From Chelonoidis abingdonii (Eukaryota; Chordata; Testudines; Testudinidae), in contig NC_133777.1 of assembly GCF_003597395.2 (NCBI RefSeq), forward strand, positions 7,110,074 to 7,174,073: a stretch of 64,000 nucleotides of DNA. Direction: 5' to 3'. The notes beneath the pieces are model-generated. The model was not told where the DNA came from. It did not search any database and saw only the letters and a program-made list of their open reading frames with translations. The translations under genes were made by a program, and so were the position numbers. Positions 12,599 to 22,655 of the stretch are shown here, one piece after another (the stretch's first letter is position 1; the number at the start of each line of letters is the position of its first letter).

Positions 12599-13354
12599 GT
12601 GCTGGTTCATTGGATCCTGTAGACTCAGGAGGGAAATGAATTATTCAAGGAAACCATCCAGCAGAAATCAGTGTTTGTTGTCACAGCACACATGCGATTT
12701 GGGGGCTCAGAAGGGCCAGATATAGGCGTCCTCTAGGCCACAAAAAGCACAAGCACAGACGGGTGGCTTGAAAGGTGACTCCTTTCCCCAGATTTGCACT
12801 GAAGTCTTGTGTTTGACTGATGAGCAAGATAATGCCAGATACTCATGAGCTAATGCAGATGATGTACAGGCAGGCAAACCGTGCATTGCTAGGGGTCTTA
12901 TGGTAGAATTGCAAGGATTTTATTAATTTACAAGGATCAACTCAGCTGCTATGCTGCCCTCTACTCCTGTGAGGTGTGGGTCGCAGGGCCCAGAAGACTG
13001 GGTCCGTAAAGAGATGTTTCTGCCTTTCCCTCTAACCATATGGAAGTCAGAGTGGACTTAGTCTGCCATCACTCCTGTGGGTTCTCTTGCCACAGACTAA
13101 ATCCATCCATGAATGACATCTGCCAGTGGGCAGCATGACTTCTGGGATTGTGCTCCCCTATGGCTGCGGGGCTTGGAGGCAGTGTGGCTCTGATCTTTGG
13201 CAGATCCCCTAGGATCCATGAGTTCAGCAGGACACTCTGCACCCCCCTCAAACCCTCTCCTTTGCCTTCCTTTGGGGCTAACCCACCTAGGAGCAGCTAG
13301 CCCACAGTAGATCATCTTATAATTTTAACTCAGTCGCACTGACTACAGCTTAGG

Positions 13355-13570
13355 AGCCTAGGAGTTGCCACACTGGATCAGAATCAAGGTCCATCTATCC
13401 CAATGTCCTGTCTCCGACAATGGCAGCACCAGGTGCTTCGAAGGGAAGCTGTAAGAACCCTGCAGCTGGCAGATGTGGGGTGATTTGCTCCCCTGCCTCA
13501 CTGGGTCTCATCCTGGTGTTTACTAGTTAGAGAATGGCCTGAAACATGAAGTTTAATAACCCTTTACAAC
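13355..13570 (-). mobile_element. CR1 3' fragment
   Basis: Seen: on + it reads AGTTGCCACACTGGATCAG, GTCCATCTATCCCAATGTCC and CAGCACCAGGTGCTTCGAAG. This is the complement of a turtle-type CR1 3' end. It is diverged. Confidence 0.7.
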
Positions 13571-13989
13571 CTTTTGTTATCACGAATTATGTTAATGACA
13601 CATTGCGCTAATTATGCTTGTTTTACCTGCCTGTCAGCAGGACCGTGCCTCTGCTGGTGTGAAAAGATTTCTCTTGTGTCTTGCTTCCTCACCACCACAT
13701 AGGTGGATTTCCTTGTGCCAGTGAATGATGCAATATACCCTAGGTCTAGGGACAAATCCTTCCCCTTCACTCTTCCTCCCCTAAACCCAGGTAAAGAGGC
13801 AGAATGCATTGGAGACCAGCTCAGGAGCACCCACAGATCCCGGCACCGTTTTCCTCACACGTGCCGTGTGCTGGAGCACACCTCTGCAAGCGGGAGAGGG
13901 TGCTTCCTACACTCCATGGGAGAACACATTAAAACATACAGGCCACCTTGTCTGTCTCTTATGGGCATCAAGGTGGCCTCGGAGCGAAA

Positions 13990-14080
13990 GCACCAAACTT
14001 CGGTCTCAGGAGATCTGGGTTTACTTCCCAGCTCTGGCACGTGCTCCCTGTGTGGCTTTGGACAAGTCACTTGGGCCTTG
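13990..14080 (+). mobile_element. MIR/CORE-SINE remnant
   Basis: Seen: CTCAGGAGATCTGGGTT, then CTCTGGCACGTGCTCCCTG and TGTGGCTTTGGACAAGTCAC. This is the order of the MIR core (tRNA-like box B side, then GACCTTGGGCAAGTC). It is short and diverged. Confidence 0.6.
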
Positions 14081-14084
14081 TCTA

Positions 14085-14215
14085 CAAGGCGCCGCAATCT
14101 GAACTATGGGGATGTGAACTGTAGAGCACTGAACCGTGTTGCATTCTGGTTGCCCCATGTAAACCCTCCTGTTGTGAACTTAAACTTACCTAGTTTGCAT
14201 TGATGTAGTCGCTTC
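14085..14215. mobile_element. Fragment of a TIR DNA element
   Basis: Seen: GGGCCTTGTCTACAAGGCG at the left and GTAGTCGCTTCTACACAATG at the right form weak inverted ends of the GTCTACA type seen in the other elements here. Family uncertain. Confidence 0.4.
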
Positions 14216-14692
14216 TACACAATGCTAATCCTTCCTTACCTCACTGGTGCTTTGTAAGGCTGAATTCACTAATGATTGTGAGGGGCTCTGATACTGTGGA
14301 AAGGGGGGGTCAGATAATGACCTAGACAGATGGATTAGCATAGAGATGCCAAAGATCTCTCAGACTCAGAGGCATCTGGTTTCATGCTGTACATCTATGG
14401 TAAACCAAATACAAAAATGGAGTCACACAAAATAGAATCAAGCCTCTATTTCAAAGCCGGTCATGAGCAAATTAAAATGTAACACATTTAAAAGTCAGCT
14501 CGCTTGGATGATGGAATAAAATCCAGTTCCCTGGAACAAACACTAAATATTAATGAAAGGATATTGTCAGTGGTGCATGCAAAGCAATAAATAGCATTTC
14601 CAGTTGATTAAATGTTTAACCAAATTTGAGAGCTGAAGCTGCTTTTGGAGTGGATGTCACATTTGTAGTCTGATTTTTACAGTCCTGCTCAA

Positions 14693-14787
14693 ATTAAATG
14701 ATTTAGTTGGGGATTGGTCCTACTTTGAGCAGGGGGTTGGACTAGATGACCTCCTGAGGTCCCTTCCAACCCCGATATTCTATGAAA
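14693..14787 (+). mobile_element. CR1 3' tail only
   Basis: Seen: a 95-bp plus-strand CR1 end with GGGGGTTGGACTAGATGACC and CTCCTGAGGTCCCTTCCAAC, ending CGATATTCTATGAAATAAATG. It is extremely 5' truncated. Confidence 0.9.
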
Positions 14788-15884
14788 TAAATGCTGTAAG
14801 ATTTTTGCCCTTATAAAAGACCAGGCAATCCAAATCAATTTCTTGTTCACTTCAGTGGCAGCCATTTGAGGTGTGTGTTTTGTTTCCTTTAATTGTGTTT
14901 TGAGCATTTGTACAAATTGCTGGGGGAGGGCTCAAATTGAGTATGAATCATGGTTTGTGGGAAACATTGGATCACTTGTAATATTGGCATGCTGTTCTGG
15001 TCAATGTAAAAAAATTTAACAAGAAATGACACAGAGTACATGGGACCCTAGAGCAAGCTTTCTAGAGACTTGCACTGAATTATTTTTATTCTGAGTGTTG
15101 GAAAATGTTACACAAATAACTTTTGGTCACTGCTGGACTTATCAAGAGCAGGGGAAGCGTTACAAGGTAGTGAAAGTCTTGGGCTGTGTTTTCACAAGAA
15201 GCGCTGTGGTTATGCTGCTATAGTTTAGACCAGGAGCGGAGGAAGTACCCTAAAAGTGTGGGCGTACCTCTCCCCGCATCAATTGCCCTGATGGCTGGTA
15301 AAAAGTGGGAGAGCCCTGACCTCCCCTGTTCTGGCGACCTTGGTTTGGACACTTATCACAGTGATGGAAGAGGTTCTTTCATCGCTGTACTAACCCCACC
15401 GCTCCGAGAGGCGGTAGCTAAATTATTCCATTGACCTAGTGCTGTCTACAGAGGGGCTCAGGTTGGCTTAAATCTGTCTCTCAGGGGTGTGAATTTTTAA
15501 ATACACCCCCAGAGGGATAGAGCAAGGTCAACCTAAATTTTAGGAGACCTGGATTTTACTGTTGTCTAAACCCAAACTTTTGTTGTGTGACCTTTGGGCA
15601 AATCACAAAACCCCTTATTCAATCTGTAAGACTTAGCTACCTCCCTCACACAGGCACTGTGATACTATAGATGTAGGGTCAGATTCTCTGTGGTTGTGAC
15701 TTCAGCGAAGTAAAAGAGGGCCTGGCAGCAGAGAATTTGTGTGATTAATGCACTTTTAAGATCCTTCTAGCCACTCCATACCCCCGTATTGCTGAGGTAT
15801 GTGGACAGCAGGAAGAGGTGCTGTAGAAAGTCATTTAGTATATCCCAAATCACTTCACATTAATTGTTGTGGTTTGCATCATTT

Positions 15885-16000
15885 ATTATTTGGAGTGGGG
15901 TAGCACCTAGAGGCCCCCAACACAATTGGGTGGGGCCCCAATGTGCTAGGTGCTGGGCAAACACATAGCGAGAGACGATCTCTACTTTGAAGAGTTTGAA
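15885..16000 (+). repeat. Interspersed tail repeat (TAGCACCTAGAGGCCCC type)
   Basis: Seen: TAGCACCTAGAGGCCCC, CCCAATGTGCTAGGTGCTGG and GAGACGATCTCTACTTTGAA. The same order recurs at about 45742-45850 and 62540-62640. It is an old, very common reptile repeat whose class I do not assign. Confidence 0.65.
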
Positions 16001-16069
16001 ATCTACCTGTCAGGTGTTCGTTCTCAGCTGAAATTCATTTAAAATGTATTAAAGATGCAGAGAGTTTTT

Positions 16070-16170
16070 TGTTTTGTAAACGCCAGAAGGGACCACCCTG
16101 GTCACCTAGCTGGGCCTCCAAAGATCTGCATTTCAGGAGAGACTAACTGATGCGCTCCACTCTGATTCAG
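16070..16170 (-). mobile_element. Short CR1 3' fragment
   Basis: Seen: GCCAGAAGGGACCACCCTGG and GGTCACCTAGCTGGGCCTCC, the complement of a CR1 tail. Confidence 0.55.
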
Positions 16171-16416
16171 CAGGGGCAGCCTTGCCAATCTAGGTGCTGT
16201 AGGAAAAGTGTGTGTGTCCTGATTTGTATTTGACCTGCTCCTTGAGTGAAGTACTCTGTGGATGTGTTTGAAGGCTTCCAAAATAAGCCTCAAATCATAA
16301 TCCAATTGAGTGCAGCCACAATAATTCCCATTGAAAGCATCACTATTAAGAAGTTTGCATAAATTACCAGCATATAGCTACCCCTCCCCACCCCAATGAC
16401 TCAATCATCTGTTGTG

Positions 16417-16462
16417 GTTTTTTTTTTTTTTAAAAAAAAAACAAAAACAAAAACAAAAAACC
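16417..16462. repeat. Poly-T/poly-A and (CAAAAA)n low-complexity tract
   Basis: Seen: a T run followed by an A run and then CAAAAA repeats, so the left half can pair with the right half. Confidence 0.8.
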
Positions 16463-17435
16463 CAAAAGGTAGTAACTCATCTGACCTTGTTTCTTCCTTT
16501 GATAGATTCAAACACCAGATCCCTTTTTAGCAGCAGCATGACGCACTGTGCTTTAAATTCAATTTAAAATACAAACTATTTATACCAGCAAGCAAGAGAC
16601 TATATATCTAATTTCTCAGTCATTAGTGGATCTGTAATTTCAGGACAATCGTTGCATAACTAATTGAATCAACTCTTGGCATGCAAAACCGATGCCCTGC
16701 TTATCTGAGTGTTGCATCTCTTCGCCTGCCGAAGTCTGCCTCACTCGCAAGAGGTCGCACTTTGTGTTTTTGGACCAGCATTGCCTTCCATATTCCCTCC
16801 TCTCTGGTTCCAAGAACTGGTCATTTATCAAATACACCTGGAATATATACATAGATGGAGTAACAAGACATATGCAAGGCGGGCCATGTTCAGCCCTGGT
16901 GTAAATAGGTGAAACTTGGTTGAAATCAATGGCATGGCATTCCCTTTTGACAGATGAATTTGGTCCTAAATGTGCCACTGACATAGCTGCAGCCACTTCA
17001 CAAACACAGTTATCTGTACGTTCATGAATCGGGCAGGTGCCAATCCTGTGCATGTGGGCCTGATCCAAATTCTGTCGAAATCACTGGAAAAAATTCCCAT
17101 TGGTGATTCATTGATGAATTCCCAGATGAGTCAGGGGCAATGCTCTTTAGATCATAAGATCTTTGGGGCGAGGATCCTGCCATCTGTTTGTCTATACAGC
17201 CTCATTGCATCTGTGCTGCCTCAGAAATCATTGGAAATTGAAAACAGAATGTGCTATACTGGGTGTTAATTCATTGTCCAGGGATGCATTGTGCATGCGT
17301 GGGTGCGCGTGAATGAATACATAACCACTACTAACAAAAAACATATAATAGAATCTTGGACATGTAGGGCTGGAAGGATCATCTAGGGTCAAGAGGTCCT
17401 TAACTCCATCTCTGTGTGCAGAGTCAAGATTAAGG

Positions 17436-17814
17436 GCTGGTCTATGCTGAAACTTATATTGGCATAATTACGTCTTTCAGCATTGTGAAAAATTCACCCT
17501 CAAGAGACGTAGCTATGCCAACCTAGCCTAGGTGACCAGATAGCAAGTGTGAAAAATAGGGACAGTGAGTGGGGGGTAACAGAAGTCTATACAGGAAAAA
17601 GCCCCAAATATTGGGACTGCCCCTATAAAATTGAGACATCTGGTCACCCTAACCTAGCCTCTGCTGTAGACAGTGCCAGGTTAATGGAAGTATTCTTCTG
17701 CCGATCCTGGAGGTGGATTGCGACGGGAGAACCCCTCCCTTTGCTGTACTGTCTACACTGAAATGCTATAGCAAAGCAGCTGTCCTGCTGTATAATTTTA
17801 ACTGTAGACAGACA
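17436..17814. mobile_element. TIR DNA element nested in CR1
   Basis: Seen: the left part GGGCTGGTCTATGCTGAAAC and a right end whose reverse complement begins TGTCTGTCTACAGTTAAAA form an imperfect inverted pair. It lies inside the CR1 at 17340-18155 and itself contains the hAT element at 17529-17651. Exact boundaries are approximate. Confidence 0.65.
17529..17651 (-). mobile_element. 123-bp hAT-type MITE with exact 8-bp target duplication
   Basis: Seen: termini TAGGTGACCAGAT and ATCTGGTCACCCTA form inverted repeats. The octamer ACCTAGCC flanks both sides (17521-17528 and 17652-17659). The internal text CCCTATAAAATTGAGACATC matches the copies at 38366-38487 and 31124-31219. The strand is arbitrary, set to match those copies. 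Confidence 0.92.
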
Positions 17815-18155
17815 CTAAATATAGCTAGATTATCCCTGAAAAGTGTTTGTCTAACCTGTTTTTAAAAGCTTCCAATGACAGGGATTCCACAACCTCCCAT
17901 GTAACCTGTTCTAGTGCTTAACTATCCTTATAGTGAGAGAGTTTTCCCTAATATCCAGCCTAAATCTCCCTGGCTGTAAGCTAAGCCGATTCCTTCTTGT
18001 CACCCTTGGTGGACACGGAGAACACCTGATCACCATCCTCTTTACAACAACCCTTTACTATTTGGAGACTGTTATCATGTCCCCCCTCAGCCTCCTCTGG
18101 ACTAAATGTGCTCAATTCTTCCAACCTTTTCTCACAGATCATGTTTTCTAAATCT

Positions 18156-19236
18156 CTTCTCTTCTATGTAATGGTCCCAGATAGCAATGGACAAAGATGA
18201 CACAGGAGAATAGACAAGACCCCTGTGATTAAAACTGGGAATCACGAACAGGCAAAGGCACAATAGACATGCAGAGATAAGCCAGTGGGTTATCTGAAGT
18301 GTGTATCTGTCATTTAAGGAATATATAGGTTCACAGGAGTTTGAGATCAAATGTACGTCTGGCATCAGACCCCCGAACTCGGTCTCGAATTACCCTGCAG
18401 AGGATCAACCTGGGGAAGCGATACCTCAGCAGGGTTGGGGCCCAATACAGAGCCTTTGAAGTAGTGGGAAAAATTCCCATTGACTTCAGTGGGCTTTAGA
18501 ACAGAGTCTTAGTGAGGTGCCAGAACTGGGAGGGGGAACTGTACAACCTGAATGTTCCCCTCTTGGCTGCTTGTGTTTTCCTTTGCACAGCCCGAGCCCA
18601 GACATACAAGCTCACTTCATGTGACTTAACTCAGTCACTCAGCACTGCTTCTCTCCTGCTAGTGACCAGAGTTTTAGCTTGTGAGGCCTGGAGTTTGTAT
18701 CTTCTTATGGCTTCAAAAGCCAAAATAAAGTATGGGAGCAGGCAAGGAACTGTTGTAAATTAGGCCATGGCTTATCTGATCCAGGGCAAAAGAATTGAGA
18801 AAATATGGAAGGATTGGCGTGAACAAGGAGCAGCAGAAGAAGAAAATACTACCCTTAATATTTTCCCCTCTCTACACCGTAGCAACAGTCCTGGCTAGTG
18901 TATTTTAGACTTTCCATTCCTGGCTTCCCTGTGAACAAGTGATTGAGGTTCTAACCTGATGGAAAAATGTATATGCTACTGGGATTTAAGGTAGCTCCCG
19001 AGAGGGTTACAGAATTTAGAAAGGGGTGTTCTCTAATGTGTTCTATTTAAGCCAAGTCCATTCAATATCTTCTGCTCCTTTCCAATCAATTCTTGAATGA
19101 TCATTCGGCTTCCGGTACTTTTTAGTTATTACAAAAAGGTTGTGTCTGTTACGGGGGTAACATTGTCAGCACTGAAATAAGTAACCGCAACATGTGTCTC
19201 ACTGCCTCAAACACCCTTTGTTTTTTGTTCATTTAG
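18156..19236. other. Intron upstream of PEMT exon A
   Basis: No repeat clearly identified. It ends with the T-rich acceptor tract TTTGTTTTTTGTTCATTTAG (19217-19236). Confidence 0.7.
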
Positions 19237-19352
19237 GTAGCAAGATGGGAACACAAAACCCGAGTTCTCAGTAGAGTCTGTGGCTCTCCATATACTGCGT
19301 GTTACTGCCTGGGCGCTGTCATCCTGCTGCTTAACTTTATACGAAGCCATTG
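19237..19352 (+). CDS. PEMT: PEMT internal exon A (approx. human residues 32-70)
   Basis: Seen: a 116-nt exon between a pyrimidine-rich acceptor ending TTTAG (19232-19236) and a GTAAGG donor at 19353. It starts in phase 0, encodes 38 codons and leaves two bases (TG) of a split codon. The translation opens VARWEHKTR and closes [11 protein letters not shown], with a hydrophobic stretch of about 14 residues between. Known: this is a hallmark block of PEMT, an integral membrane enzyme of the ER and mitochondria-associated membranes. It transfers three methyl groups from S-adenosylmethionine to phosphatidylethanolamine to make phosphatidylcholine. The split codon is Cys in human; here it depends on the next exon, whose start is lost in a gap. 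The preceding coding exon is not in the window as far as I can see. The frame is intact. Confidence 0.96.
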
Positions 19353-21212
19353 GTAAGGAACCTATTTTATCACTTCACATTAAAGCAGGGATGGGGCTAG
19401 TGGCTATGGAACCGGGGCTGGCTATATCATGCCCTACCTCCCTTTGAAAAGCCATTTGCCTATTATGCCAAACCAGCCATATTTAGGAGCCAAACCCAGT
19501 CCCCCCTTTTTTTGCCACAACTACAGCAAAAATAAAATCGAAGAAGGAAACAAAAATATTTCTATTTCCGAGGCAGGAAGGGTGGGGAGTAAATAGGAAA
19601 ATCAGGAGTATTTCAAGGTGGCCTCATTTAACTATCACTCACTGAGGGTCAAACTTTCTTGCTTTGTATCCCTGTTCTACAGAGAAAAGAGATGGCCCAG
19701 TGGTTTGGGTACAAGCCTGGGATCTGGGCCTTTGAATCTCAGTTCTCTGTTTGTACACCTGAGCGAGCAGTCCTGCCCTGCCTCCCAGGGGGCATGTGAG
19801 GGTAAATACATTAAAAATTGTGTTCAGATGCTATGATAAGGGGGCCCTAACCCTATACATATGTAAGTTCAATAGATTTCATATGTCTTTCCACTGACCT
19901 GATGGTGATTGATAACTAGCAGATTATTTTTAAAAAGAGCATTATACAATTCCTTCTAAGTTTTATTTTCTGTATTACTATTTCATGAACTGGATGCTGG
20001 CCAAGGATGCCAGACTGCTGGTGTTTGGAGAGTAAAGTCTTGCAGGTACAGAACAGGTGTGGCATAGGCATTGCCTGGACAAGGTTTTCCTATGTTTCCC
20101 CGGCAAGACCTTCATTCTCCCTGAGGGGGTCTTTCTGAGGAGACGCCAAACAAAGGTGCTTCTGGCTCTGTGATCTGAATGCCTGTTGACTAGGCGTTGC
20201 TGGCTGAGATCAACAACTTATTTCACATGGGTCACCACGTATAGCCCTTAGGTTGCATCAGCTTTGGGGGACCAGCAGCATGGGCTAGATTTGAAATGGT
20301 AGAATTGAGGAGATGACACCAGCTGGGTCCTAGTGTTCCCAGAGTGCATGTGCGTTGAGGAGTTTCTCCCATGGACAGTGCTGGGTCAAAAGGAGCATTG
20401 CGGGGAGAGGTGGCCCAATTTTATCCACTCCCTTCCCAGTGGAGCAGCATAAAAAGGCAATGCAATGGAAAATTCGGCCCACAAAGTTTACATCACGGTT
20501 TGTGGCTCTGTTTAAATCTGAAGTTGCTTCTTTTGGTACATCTGCACAGACCCAGATACATAGCGTATGTGTCGGTGTGATGCGTCCTTTCCTTCCTTCC
20601 TTAGGACTGTTGAGGCATTTTTAGCTTCCTTTATTTCTCAGCTGCCTCCAATTAAAATATTTCATAATCTAATCACATGGAGTCTTAATGCTGAGATAGT
20701 TCAATAAATTCTGCCTGTGATTGAAATGCTTAACTGGAGAAATATAAGGACTTTGTGAGAGCTTAGATGCCTGATGGGAAGCAACCAACCTGTGCTGGGC
20801 TGAAAGGAATCATTTCATACCATGTTAGATGATGATCATTTAGGAGGTGTCTCCATGGACCAGGCATTTAGCAATATGGAGCTTTTTGCCTTTCACTCAC
20901 TGGTTGGAATCCAGAAGGAACCTATGGGAGTGAAGTGCCCAAATCCCACTGCCTTTGAAAGCCTCCCCTGAGCTATTTTAAGTACTTGTGTGGTCTCTGT
21001 TACCACAGTATTTGAGCACTTCACAACAGGGTGGTGCAATTATCCCCCTTGCAGCACTAGAACCCGGGCCTGAGGCGCCTGGGGCAGCCCATGTTCCCAT
21101 GTTGCCACCAGGAGGCCATGTAGAGCCACATCCAAGGAACACCGTGGAGATTAGGTGCCGCAGGAAGAACCACGCAAAGGGGCCAGAGCAATAGCAGCCT
21201 GCAGCCCTCTGA
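19353..21212. other. Start of PEMT intron A-B; apart from a MIR remnant, nothing recognised
   Basis: Begins at the GTAAGG donor. Open frames at 20355-20624 and 20371-20580 carry no domain. Confidence 0.6.
19690..19850 (+). mobile_element. MIR/CORE-SINE remnant
   Basis: Seen: GGCCCAGTGGTTTGGGTACA, GCCTGGGATCTGGGC and TTTGAATCTCAGTTCTCTG follow the tRNA-like head and box B of a MIR-type SINE. A diverged core and tail follow. Confidence 0.6.
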
Positions 21213-21365
21213 GGGTATGTCCACACTACAATTAAACACCCACGGCTGGCCCGTGATGGCTAACTCAAGCTGGCGGGGCTCGGGCTATGGGACAGTGTAG
21301 ACGTTCAGACTTGGGCTGAAGCCTGGGCTGTGGGACCCTCCCTCTTTATAGGGTCCCAGAGCCAG
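21213..21365. mobile_element. Half of a TIR DNA element
   Basis: Seen: GAGGGTATGTCCACACTAC, AATTAAACACCCACGGCTGG and GGCTATGGGACAGTGTAGAC. This is the start of a common turtle DNA element whose other half is not recognisable here. Confidence 0.6.
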
Positions 21366-21894
21366 GGTGGGGATGGGGTGGGGTGGGAGGGAGCATGCCC
21401 CTGCAGATTAGAAACTCTGTGCCTATGTCTCAGGCCCCTCCATCCCCTAGGGACGACCCTGGGTATGCCACGACTTTCATCCAACTGCAGCGCGTTGAGT
21501 TGGTGGCCTTTCTCTCTCAGTGGACAACAGTCCTTGTGGCAAAGATCCCTGATAAAATGGATCTTAAGGCTGGGACACTGGGTGACTGGAGAGCTGTGTG
21601 CTCTCCCAAGCCCTGCCACTGACATGCTGTTTGATCCTTGACAAGATGCTTAACTTCTCAATGTATCCATCTGTTTAAAAAAAACCCAAAATAAAGCACT
21701 AACTCTCTGGAGCAGGGGGCTTCCTTGGTGTTTTGAAAACACCCATGCTGCACTTTGTATGCTGTAGTGGTGTAAAGAATAACTCACCCGTAGGTCCTTG
21801 GCAAGTCTGCACAGAGACACCCCTGGGTATGGCCAATCGGGGTGACCGCCCAAAGCCCCATTCTTTGAGAGGGGGCCGCGTTTTGAAAAAATCA

Positions 21895-22235
21895 AGAGCA
21901 GGCGGATGGGGAGGTGAGGCGGGAGGCAGGTGGGCGGGCTGGGGAGGTGAGTGGCAGGGGGGAGTGGGGGTAGGGAGGTGGTGGGTGGGCAGACAGCGAG
22001 GAGGAGAGTGGTTGGGGGTGTGAGGTGGAGCCCCCCTACCAGAACCTCCCTCTCTCCCAGCACCTCCTGCCTGCCAGTGGGCCCTGCTGATCAGCACCTC
22101 CCACTCCCTCTCAGCACCTACCACCTGCCACAGATCAGATGTTTTGCAGCATCAGAAGGCACTGGAGGGGAGGGGAGAGGAGAAGGAACTGGGCGGGGAA
22201 GGGGTGGGGGCAGGAAGAGGCGGCCTGGTGGGTGC
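21895..22235. repeat. G-rich low-complexity tract
   Basis: Seen: GGGGAGGTGAGGCGGGAGGC and similar imperfect GGGAGGTGGG units, then GGGGAGGGGAGAGGAGAAGG. It yields long proline- or glycine-rich frames on both strands that I do not consider genes. It has G-quadruplex potential. Confidence 0.7.
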
Positions 22236-22494
22236 CCCAGGAAGTTGTCTAGGCAACCATGCAGCCATTCTGGCTTGCTGCAGCTCTAGGCTTGCATTGC
22301 CTCGCTTTCTGACCTCCAGTCTCTGACCCTGACTCTTGCCTCCTGACTTCAACCTGATAACTAGTCCTGATTGCTGCTCTCTGACCCTGGTCTTTTGATT
22401 CCGGCGCTAGCAGCTACTCTGATCCCTGTTCACCTGCTGCCTCATGGCCGTTCTGGACTCGGTGACACCAGCCCAGCAGTGACCACTAGGCCAG

Positions 22495-22655
22495 ATTGCC
22501 TATGCTCCAGTCCTATACACCCATTTTGCTGATGGGAAACTGAGGCACAGAGAGGCTAAGCAAATTGCCCAAGGGCACAGCAGGGAACTGAACCCATGTC
22601 TTCTAAATCTGCGGCTAGCCCTTTAATCATTGGACCATCGTTCCTCTGCTAATGT
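22495..22655 (-). mobile_element. MIR SINE remnant
   Basis: Seen: CCATTTTGCTGATGGGAAAC, TGAGGCACAGAGAGGCTAAG, TTGCCCAAGGGCACAGC and GAACTGAACCCATGTCTTC. This is the complement of the MIR core and tRNA-like part, in order. Confidence 0.85.

Larger units (their letters stand above)
17340..18155 (-). mobile_element. CR1 LINE fragment, split by a nested DNA element
   Basis: Seen: the minus-strand CR1 3' end lies at 17340-17435 (ATAGAATCTTGGACATG and then GGCTGGAAGGATCATC). The more 5' part lies at 17815-18155, with text such as CATGTCCCCCCTCAGCCTCC and ACCTTTTCTCACAGATCATG. The two halves are separated by about 380 bp of DNA transposon. Confidence 0.85.

Noticed and set aside
13703..14203. 166-codon open frame on the plus strand
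   Set aside because: It runs through a MIR remnant and part of a DNA element, with no conserved domain.
18467..18500. AAAAATTCCCATTGACTTC text recurring near 17087 as a regulatory motif
   Set aside because: This phrase is common in reptile interspersed repeats and has no positional link to an exon.
1..19236. First coding exon of PEMT (expected to end in an FNPLYWN-like segment)
   Set aside because: I searched by eye for the codons before a donor and did not find them. The exon is probably upstream of the window.
21650..22289. Overlapping 96-141 codon frames on both strands
   Set aside because: They lie in a G-rich low-complexity tract with proline/glycine-rich translations and no homologue that I know.
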